11,913 nt of DNA from UBA1067 sp050874585. GTDB lineage: Bacteria; Verrucomicrobiota; Kiritimatiellia; RFP12; UBA1067. This document shows, in pieces, positions 6,469 to 11,913 of the stretch. The stretch spans positions 1 through 11,913 of the forward strand of contig JBNMKZ010000070.1 of NCBI GenBank assembly GCA_050874585.1. Reading direction: 5' to 3'. Each line of letters opens with the position of its first letter. The first letter of the stretch is position 1. The position numbers and the translations under genes are program-made. The notes beneath the pieces are model-generated. The model did not search any database. It was not told where the DNA came from and saw only the letters and a program-made list of their open reading frames with translations.

Positions 6469-9240
6469 ATGAAACGGATGTGTCTTTGGGCGGCATTTGG
6501 TTGGAGCTTGGGCGTGTTGGCGCAGGCGGTCATTCCCGGGGAGTTCACTGACCCGGGGAACATCCGCCGCCGCGTCCAGTCGGACATGGCGGGCTATCGT
6601 TCTCCCGAACCGCAGCGTTACCCCTACATTTCAACCTACTATGTGAAGCCGACCGTCACGACGGACGAAAAGGCGGCCATCCGCTTTTTCGTGACGGATT
6701 TCGATTCGTCGAAAGTCCGCTTCCTCGACGATTCGTTCCGCTTCAATGTCTTTCTGTCGCTGAATGGGCCAAAGGGCGAGAAGGTGCTGGAGCAGAAGGC
6801 CGTCAAGTCGGGGGATGGGCGTTTCGACCTGGGTCGACTGCCAGTCGGCGACTATCGCATTGGGCTTTGGGCGGTGGATGCAAAGGGACGGGCCTCGCAT
6901 CGTGTCTGGCAGGAGTTTCGTGTCCGCAAGGCGAAGGACCTCGAAATACCGTCCAGCAAGGTCTATCGGATGACGGCATCCGACCTCAAGTCGTACGGGA
7001 TTCGAAATGACGGGGACTATGGGCGGCGGATTGAGGTTCCCGTCCTGCCGCTGGCGAACGTTCCCCAGAATGAACAGCGCGAACACGCGCATCGGGAGAT
7101 AGACGACTACCTGCGGGAGCATCCCCATCAGCCGGCGGAACGGCCCGGCTATACGGTCTATGTGCCGGTCTTTGATGGCAAGGTCCATTTCCGTTCCTAC
7201 GAGCGCGCGCGCGTCATCATAGATAAGGGCTATGACCGCGCGGCCGTTGAGCAGGAGGCGGTTGCGACATCCGACGGACTTCAGCGCTTCCTTGACGAGA
7301 AGGCGAAGGCCGGCTTCCGCAAGATTCAACTTTTGCCGGGGTGCTATCGGCTGAGTGCCACGCGCACGCTCAACGTGCCGAATCAGATGACGCTCGACCT
7401 CAATGGCGCGACGCTCAAGCTACACGAGTTCGCCGGGGCGGCGGCACTCATGGTCAAGATTGACGGCGTGGAGGACTCGCACCTTGTGAATGGGACGCTT
7501 GAGGGCGACTACTACGAACACGACTATGCGAACTCGAAGAACGACTCGGAGTGGGTTCTCGGCTTTTCGATTATGGGGGCAGCACGGTACTGCTCGGTTG
7601 AAAAGGTCTTGGTGAAGGACATCACCGGATACGGCGGCAGCTGTGGACTCGGGGACACGATGAAGGGCGGACAGTACTACTTCTACCAGGAGATGGGGAA
7701 GTTCTTTCCGAGTGGTCTCACTGCGAAGGATGGAACGCTTGACGGGCGGGACACGTTCCGTTTCACCTCGGACTTCAAGTCGCTTGAGAAGGCGAAGAAG
7801 CAGGGACGGCTGCAGGTTTCGCGCTTTCTGGGGTATCAGGGCATGGCGACGCGCTCCTGGCGGATGACTGCCTGTTGGTATGACGCCAAGAAGAAGTTCA
7901 TCTCCAGCGAGACCCTCTTCCAGTACCGGGAAGTGCCGATTCCCGAAAAGGCGGAGTTCCTGCGTGTGAGCGTGGAGGCCCAGTCGGCTGAACTCGCCGA
8001 GAAGGCGGGGCTTTCGATTTGCCTTTTCCAGTATCCCGTCAACTGCGTGATGAAGGACTGCGTCTTTGACCGCTGCCGGTGCGTGGGTCTTGCGCCCAAT
8101 GCCATGCGCAATCAGCTCTTCGAGGGGAATGAGTTCCGCTTTTGCGGTGAGACGGCGGCAAAGTGCGCCTTTGACGCGGAGGACGGCTGGGATCAGATGC
8201 AGGACGTCACACTGACGAAGAACTGGTTTCATGACAACCCCGTCAACAACTCGATTCTGACCTGTGCCGGGCAGAACTTCGTCATCGAGCACAATCGCGG
8301 CGACATTTTCCTGTGGGGGCGGACGCATTCGCCGTGCGTACGCAACAACGAGTCCGAGAAGGCGACTTACTACTGCGATAGCCGCTGGCGTTCCGGATAT
8401 GGGCGAATTGAGAACAACCGCTACACGAAGAGCGTCAAAATCGCCACCAGTCCCGGAAATATGACCGCCGGGTGGGACTTTGTTCTTTCGGGCCTCAAGG
8501 TGACGGGCGGCAAGGAGGACTATTCGGTTGATGTTGATTTGGGCGGACGGCTGCTTTCGTGTTCCTTTTCGAATCGGACGGCCCGCGTTGCCAATGCCAT
8601 GGCGTGCGTCTTCGAGTCGTGCACGGCCTCGTTTATCCCGGATGGGCGTTGGTACGGGTGCACGGTTAGGGGCGGCAGTTATCACAACTTCTACAAGACG
8701 AACACGTACGAGAAGTGCACGTTTGACGGCGTTGAACTCCACAACTTCAGCAAGGGGCGTCAGGTGTTCACCGACTGCACCTTCCGCAATTGTTCGCTTC
8801 CCGCGCTATCCGCCGCGAACATTCGGTTCGAGCGTTGCACATTCATCAACACGACGCTCACGGGCGGCTACTGGTCGCAACCTGCGACCATCACCTTCGA
8901 CAGCTGTCGGTTTGAACTGGGCAAGAAGCCGGCCCTTGACCTTGGACAGTACACGATTGGCCGCATTGAGTTCACGAACTGCCGCGTTGCACCGGGCGCA
9001 CAGGCGGAGTCCGCATCGCTCTTTTTCATCAGCGATTTGCGTGAGCAGGGAACCGACAAGCAGGAAGGACTTGTCGTGATGCAGGGTTGCACAGTAGAGA
9101 AGGGCGTGGAAAAGGTCATTACCGTTGGCAAGGGTCCCTCGAAGAAGTGTGTCGTCTTCAAACTGTCCAAGAATCGCCTGCCCAAGGGGGTGAGCGTCTT
9201 GGATTCGAAAGACATCCGTCCCACATGGAAGGTCAAGTGA
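6469..9240 (+). CDS. Secreted parallel beta-helix (pectate-lyase fold) carbohydrate-active protein
   Basis: The protein has 923 residues from the ATG at 6469. The signal peptide is MKRMCLWAAFGWSLGVLAQA, with an AQA cleavage site. Residues about 40-165 look like an Ig-like beta-sandwich (YYVKPTVTTDEKAAIRFFV, then VGDYRIGLWAVDAKG). The beta-helix begins near residue 268 (SDGLQRFLDEKAKAGFRKIQ, then LPGCYRL), as in pectate-lyase-3-type entries. It is interrupted at about 398-520 by a domain-sized, jelly-roll-like insertion (WRMTACWYDAKKKFI, VPIPEKAEFLRVSVEA). The helix resumes at 521 and runs almost to the C-terminus with a ladder of Cys-containing coils (YEKCTF, FTDCTF, FERCTF, FDSCRF, FTNCRV). 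FDAEDGWDQMQD (568-579) is an acidic cluster in the helix and the best candidate active or metal site. The fold could serve a polysaccharide lyase or a GH28/GH110-like hydrolase; the family is not resolved. It lies 10 bases after gene 2 and 2 bases before gene 4. Confidence 0.8.
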   Translation: MKRMCLWAAFGWSLGVLAQAVIPGEFTDPGNIRRRVQSDMAGYRSPEPQRYPYISTYYVKPTVTTDEKAAIRFFVTDFDSSKVRFLDDSFRFNVFLSLNGPKGEKVLEQKAVKSGDGRFDLGRLPVGDYRIGLWAVDAKGRASHRVWQEFRVRKAKDLEIPSSKVYRMTASDLKSYGIRNDGDYGRRIEVPVLPLANVPQNEQREHAHREIDDYLREHPHQPAERPGYTVYVPVFDGKVHFRSYERARVIIDKGYDRAAVEQEAVATSDGLQRFLDEKAKAGFRKIQLLPGCYRLSATRTLNVPNQMTLDLNGATLKLHEFAGAAALMVKIDGVEDSHLVNGTLEGDYYEHDYANSKNDSEWVLGFSIMGAARYCSVEKVLVKDITGYGGSCGLGDTMKGGQYYFYQEMGKFFPSGLTAKDGTLDGRDTFRFTSDFKSLEKAKKQGRLQVSRFLGYQGMATRSWRMTACWYDAKKKFISSETLFQYREVPIPEKAEFLRVSVEAQSAELAEKAGLSICLFQYPVNCVMKDCVFDRCRCVGLAPNAMRNQLFEGNEFRFCGETAAKCAFDAEDGWDQMQDVTLTKNWFHDNPVNNSILTCAGQNFVIEHNRGDIFLWGRTHSPCVRNNESEKATYYCDSRWRSGYGRIENNRYTKSVKIATSPGNMTAGWDFVLSGLKVTGGKEDYSVDVDLGGRLLSCSFSNRTARVANAMACVFESCTASFIPDGRWYGCTVRGGSYHNFYKTNTYEKCTFDGVELHNFSKGRQVFTDCTFRNCSLPALSAANIRFERCTFINTTLTGGYWSQPATITFDSCRFELGKKPALDLGQYTIGRIEFTNCRVAPGAQAESASLFFISDLREQGTDKQEGLVVMQGCTVEKGVEKVITVGKGPSKKCVVFKLSKNRLPKGVSVLDSKDIRPTWKVK
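9227..9232 (+). promoter_or_regulatory. Shine-Dalgarno site of gene 4, inside the end of gene 3
   Basis: GGAAGG lies 10 bases before the ATG at 9243. It supports that start over the in-frame ATGs at 9087 and 9225, neither of which shows a comparable site nor begins with the hydrophobic signal peptide. The site is in the last codons of gene 3, so the two genes are probably translationally coupled. Confidence 0.65.
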
Positions 9241-9242
9241 GT

Positions 9243-11450
9243 ATGTCAATTGCTCTTCTTCGGAATGCGCTTGTCGTCGTTGTCGGTGGGCTTGCACTTG
9301 CCGGCGTGGCCGAGGATGCCACCTTGGCCGTGGACACGCGGCGCGGACAGTCCAATCCGCCGCGTGCGACGCTGACAGGTGATCAGATTGTCGCTCGCCC
9401 CCGCCGTGCCACGACGAAGACACCCGTTCCTGAGCTGGAGCGCATCTACATCGGTTCGGGCGTTTATGCCAACGATGACGGCATGTACAGCGGCGGATTC
9501 TGCTTTACCTACTGGCATCCGTCCAAGCTCAGCCTTGAGGAAACGGTGGACTTGTGCGCCAAGGAGAAGGTCGGCAACACCCTCCAGTTCTGGCAGAGCA
9601 ACGAGACGCTGGCCCGGCTGGCGCGCCGGGCGACGGAAAAGGGGCTTTACTCGACCTGCATTTACTCGCAGGCGACGAATGGCCTCGCCCGCACGGTTGC
9701 GGACGGACTGCGAGACAGCTGGCTCGGGCACGATTTTGGCGAACGCTTTGCCTTTACGCTCTATCGCGACTGGAAGGATCGTGGTGCGACTCTGAGGGAT
9801 TTGGCCAACGAGTACATGGATCGCGTGTACAGGCATGTCGGTGAGCTGCATGAGCAGGGGTGGGGCAATGTGATGGCGACATCGGCGAACTTTACGCTGG
9901 ATTACGAAGTCGCCGCGGGAGTTGAGATTCCCTGCACGGAGGACTTTGCCTTTGGCGACCTGACGCTTGCCTCGTCGCTTAGCCGCGGACTCTACCGACA
10001 GTACGACCTCCCGATGTGGGGTTCGCACCTCGCACACGAGTGGTACAGTTGGATTCCCCATAAGAATCCCTACAAGATGAAGACGCTTGAGACGGCCTTT
10101 TATCTGAAGTACATGACGGGAGCGAAGCTGATTGTCAATGAGTCGGGCAACTGGCAACTCCAGAGTTCCCTGTGCGAGGATTCGCCTATGTCCCAAATGC
10201 CCATCACCTGTCCAAAGCTGAATACGCCCTGGACACGCGAGACGCGTGAGAAATATGAGCAACCGGTTCGGGAGGAGGGGCGCAAGCGCTATCCCTACAT
10301 TGACTACCGTTCGCCCGTGGCGGTCAAGTACAGAAAGATTATCAGCGACTTTTATGCGTTTTGCCAGAAGAATCCGGCACCGAAGGGACAGCCGGAGGCC
10401 GCGTGGGCCATCGCCAAGGGGAATCTTGATTTGGGTGGCTATCGGTATGTGCCGGGCGAGGCCATTTGCGGGGCCTACGACCTTGCACGGACGAATCCCA
10501 GCTGGATGAGCGGACTACCCGAGATGAGCTGGGAGACGGTTCGAAAGGCACTTCTGCCCATGCCACCAATGCTCGCACCCAACAAGAACATCCTCTTTTC
10601 GGCGACGCCCTATGGGCAATGCGACATCGTTTCGTTCGCCTGCGACAACATCACGGCCGAATTTCTCCTGCGGAACTACAAGGTGCTGATGTTCGCCGGC
10701 TGGAACACCTGTTCGCCCAAGCAGTATCGGATTCTCTGTGACTATGTGCGCGGCGGAGGCGTTCTCGTCATCGGCCTTTGCCACCTCTCGACTTCCGACA
10801 ACCGCGATTACACGAACCCGACGGTGGAATCGTTGGTCAATGGAGGTGATTTGTCGGAGTTGTGCGGGGTGCGCGTGAAGGGGCAGACGCCGCGCCGCTA
10901 CTGGGCGACTGGCCCGTCGACCGAGCCGAATGCCCTGGGTTTCGTCGCCCGCCGCCGCTTCGGTTATATGTGCCTGCCGCTCGGCGACCTTGAGTATGTG
11001 GCGGCGAAGGAGAATTTTGAGCCGCTTGCCGTTGACGATGAGGATGGAGATCCGTTCATCCTGCGCTACCGAAATGGCAAGGGTGAAGTCCTCCTCATGA
11101 ACTGGTGGGCCTACCCGGCCGCGGCGAACATGGATGTTGGCTGCGGGGCAGAGATTGCGGATGTTGGGATGGTCGGTTATCTCTATCGCTATGCGGCTCG
11201 ACGTGGGCGGGGGCATGTCTTCATCACGGGGACGGACTTTGAAAAGCCGGATGCGGACTGCGACTGGATTCTCTACTCCTACTTCCCCGACGAGGGGAAG
11301 GTTTACCTGCTCAACCTTGACTACAAAAATGAGAGGCGTTGCGTTCTCCAGCAATTCGGCGACAAGGATTTCATTACGCTCTCACCAGGCGAGTTCCGCA
11401 TCATCGATTCGGTCGTCCTTGAGGCGAACGAGAAGCAGAACGCAGAATAA
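9243..11450 (+). CDS. Secreted TIM-barrel glycosidase-like protein with GH42-type amidotransferase-like domain
   Basis: The protein has 735 residues from the ATG at 9243. A signal peptide covers about residues 1-23 (MSIALLRNALVVVVGGLALAGVA). Residues about 65-310 read as a (beta/alpha)8 barrel (RIYIGSGVYANDDGMYSGGF, ATSANFTLDYE, LPMWGSHLAHEWYSW, AKLIVNESGNW). Glu222 (LDYE), Glu233 (CTED) and Glu300 (IVNESGNW) sit at plausible strand ends; the IVNESG position resembles the nucleophile strand of clan GH-A enzymes, but this is inferred. Residues about 447-515 (NILFSATPYG, LRNYKVLMFAG, CDYVRGGGVLVIG) match the class-I amidotransferase-like fold of the GH42 beta-galactosidase trimerisation domain. 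The tail (VYLLNLDY, SPGEFRIIDS) resembles the small C-terminal beta-domain of such enzymes. I cannot place it in a named GH family. It is the last gene of the operon and probably acts on the same glycan as proteins 2 and 3. Confidence 0.75.
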   Translation: MSIALLRNALVVVVGGLALAGVAEDATLAVDTRRGQSNPPRATLTGDQIVARPRRATTKTPVPELERIYIGSGVYANDDGMYSGGFCFTYWHPSKLSLEETVDLCAKEKVGNTLQFWQSNETLARLARRATEKGLYSTCIYSQATNGLARTVADGLRDSWLGHDFGERFAFTLYRDWKDRGATLRDLANEYMDRVYRHVGELHEQGWGNVMATSANFTLDYEVAAGVEIPCTEDFAFGDLTLASSLSRGLYRQYDLPMWGSHLAHEWYSWIPHKNPYKMKTLETAFYLKYMTGAKLIVNESGNWQLQSSLCEDSPMSQMPITCPKLNTPWTRETREKYEQPVREEGRKRYPYIDYRSPVAVKYRKIISDFYAFCQKNPAPKGQPEAAWAIAKGNLDLGGYRYVPGEAICGAYDLARTNPSWMSGLPEMSWETVRKALLPMPPMLAPNKNILFSATPYGQCDIVSFACDNITAEFLLRNYKVLMFAGWNTCSPKQYRILCDYVRGGGVLVIGLCHLSTSDNRDYTNPTVESLVNGGDLSELCGVRVKGQTPRRYWATGPSTEPNALGFVARRRFGYMCLPLGDLEYVAAKENFEPLAVDDEDGDPFILRYRNGKGEVLLMNWWAYPAAANMDVGCGAEIADVGMVGYLYRYAARRGRGHVFITGTDFEKPDADCDWILYSYFPDEGKVYLLNLDYKNERRCVLQQFGDKDFITLSPGEFRIIDSVVLEANEKQNAE

Positions 11451-11472
11451 TCCGATTGGCGGCTCGTGAACG

Positions 11473-11514
11473 CACATGGGATGTGGCTATTTTACCACAG
11501 TCGTGTCCCGCATG
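11473..11514 (+). terminator. Weak candidate operon terminator
   Basis: CATGGGA (11475-11481) can pair with TCCCgCATG (11506-11514) with one bulge, and TGTGG (11482-11486) pairs with CCACA (11495-11499) around a CTATTTTA loop; a 6-base internal bulge separates the two stems. An alternative small stem is CACAT/ATGTG (11473-11485) followed by a short T-rich stretch. There is no proper U-tract after the large stem, so intrinsic termination is uncertain. It lies 22 bases after the gene 4 stop, where a terminator would be expected. Confidence 0.3.
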
Positions 11515-11526
11515 GAATAACGCGGC

Positions 11527-11769
11527 GATTTGGGAGAGCCACGGAACACCGGAACTCACGGAAGGAAGCGGCCGGCCGTTTTGCCACAGAATGCACTGAA
11601 GCCGCGCGGGCTCTTGCGGGCGGATAGCCGTTGCTTCGCAACCTGCCCTTCGAACCGCGAGCGGTTCTTCGGCGCATTGACGGCGGACACTGAAGGGTGC
11701 CGGAGCCTTGTGCCCCCTGCGGGGCTGAACACGAAAACGCACGAAAGCCGCCTGAAGCCGGACACGAAA
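11527..11769 (+). repeat. Degenerate intergenic CACNGAA-module repeat, downstream copy
   Basis: The stretch after gene 4 contains no convincing gene. It repeats the modules of the upstream copy in the same order and orientation: GATTTGGGAGAG (11527-11538), CACGGAA (11540-11546 and 11557-11563), TTTTGCC (11579-11585), CACAGAA (11585-11591), CACTGAA (11594-11600), CCGCGCGG (11602-11609), GACACTGAA (11686-11694), CACGAAA (11730-11736 and 11740-11746, spaced 10) and GGACACGAAA (11760-11769). It is about twice as long as the upstream copy because hairpin-forming sequence is inserted between modules. As upstream, it stands directly before a promoter. Confidence 0.75.
11618..11725. other. Cluster of three hairpins inside the downstream repeat
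   Basis: Three independent stems follow one another. GTTGC-TTC-GCAAC (11630-11642) is nested in GGGCGG/CTGCCC (11618-11623 with 11643-11648, one G-T pair). GAACCGC/GCGGTTC (11652-11667) is a perfect 7-bp stem around GA. GCCCC/GGGGC (11712-11725) has a CTGC loop. They separate repeat modules that are closer together in the upstream copy. No T-run follows any of them. They may be part of a small repeat element or a structured RNA; the sequence does not decide. Confidence 0.55.
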
Positions 11770-11825
11770 CCTTTCCGTGTTGGTAATATATTGCGCGTTC
11801 CCGGAAACAGGATCAATATTCGGGG

Positions 11826-11855
11826 TTGAAAGTCTGACACGTACTGGAGTATGAT
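11826..11855 (+). promoter_or_regulatory. Predicted promoter for a gene beyond the window
   Basis: TTGAAA (11826-11831) and TATGAT (11850-11855) are separated by 18 bases, a near-consensus sigma-70 arrangement. The 9-mer GTATGATAC (11849-11857), a GTAT-N-ATAC palindrome, covers the -10 as it does in the operon promoter. The shared arms here are only 4 bp, against 7 bp upstream. Transcription would start near 11862. The gene it serves must begin after the window end. Confidence 0.6.
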
Positions 11856-11860
11856 ACGGG

Positions 11861-11889
11861 ACAGCAGGTGACTGGTAACCACTTGCTGT
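11861..11889 (+). promoter_or_regulatory. Stem-loop at the predicted 5' end of the next transcript
   Basis: ACAGCAGGTG (11861-11870) pairs with CACTTGCTGT (11880-11889) over 10 positions (9 Watson-Crick pairs and one G-T) with a 9-base loop. It begins at about the +1 position predicted from the TATGAT box. A 5'-terminal stem-loop could protect the mRNA from decay. As DNA the inverted repeat could instead be an operator just downstream of the promoter. Confidence 0.5.
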
Positions 11890-11913
11890 GCGCATGGGAG
11901 ACGTTCGAGGAAT

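Noticed and set aside
4923..6587. Open frame of 554 codons on the minus strand
   Set aside because: It is antisense to the end of gene 2 and the start of gene 3, with no plausible motif, and its composition is typical of a shadow frame.
9087..9242. Longer N-terminus for gene 4 starting at 9087 or 9225
   Set aside because: The added residues are polar and lie inside gene 3. The signal peptide starts at the ATG at 9243, which has GGAAGG 10 bases upstream.
11893..11913. ATG at 11893 as the start of the next gene
   Set aside because: No ribosome binding site precedes it; the bases before it belong to the stem-loop. The frame cannot be followed beyond the window.

Overview
The window holds one transcription unit of four large genes, all on the + strand, framed by two non-coding intergenic regions. 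All four products start with a Sec signal peptide, and all four look like carbohydrate-directed or surface proteins: (1) a right-handed beta-helix surface protein, (2) a GH123-like (DUF4091) glycoside hydrolase with a CBM9-like module, (3) a second beta-helix protein of the pectate-lyase type, and (4) an unassigned TIM-barrel glycosidase-like protein with a GH42-type amidotransferase-like domain. No transporter, SusC/D pair, regulator, sulfatase or mobile element is present. The likely host is a Kiritimatiellae/Lentisphaerae-type member of the Verrucomicrobiota. This rests on recalled family resemblance: the 'YTWTGAAGDGKWSSPDNW' N-terminus and the 'LVVTAEPY...YG...LVWLW' module of protein 1, large secreted glycan-degrading proteins without a SusC/D pair, and intergenic CACNGAA repeats. 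No search was run.

Layout. Positions 1-275 are non-coding: a degenerate repeat built of CACNGAA/CACGAAA modules, then hairpin-rich sequence. A promoter follows (TTGACG, 18 bp, extended -10 TGATACAAT), with a perfect 15-bp palindrome lying exactly over the -10, which suggests repression by a GntR-like or similar dimeric regulator. Genes 1 to 4 occupy 396-11450 with gaps of 24, 10 and 2 bases. Positions 11451-11913 are again non-coding: a weak candidate terminator, a second copy of the CACNGAA repeat in the same orientation and module order, inserted hairpins, and a second promoter (TTGAAA, 18 bp, TATGAT) whose predicted transcript would begin with a 10-bp stem-loop. The gene it drives lies beyond the window.

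How the genes may work together (inference): an inducible, exported set of enzymes attacking one complex glycan. GH123 enzymes remove beta-linked GalNAc, so an amino-sugar-containing host or microbial glycan is possible, but no substrate can be fixed from sequence alone. Gene 1 carries a 12-G tract near its 5' end, where a 1-base slip either way causes early termination. The lead protein may therefore be phase-variable.

The most noteworthy items are the paired repeat-plus-promoter architecture at both ends, the operator-like palindrome, the poly-G tract, and the unassigned barrel protein encoded by gene 4.
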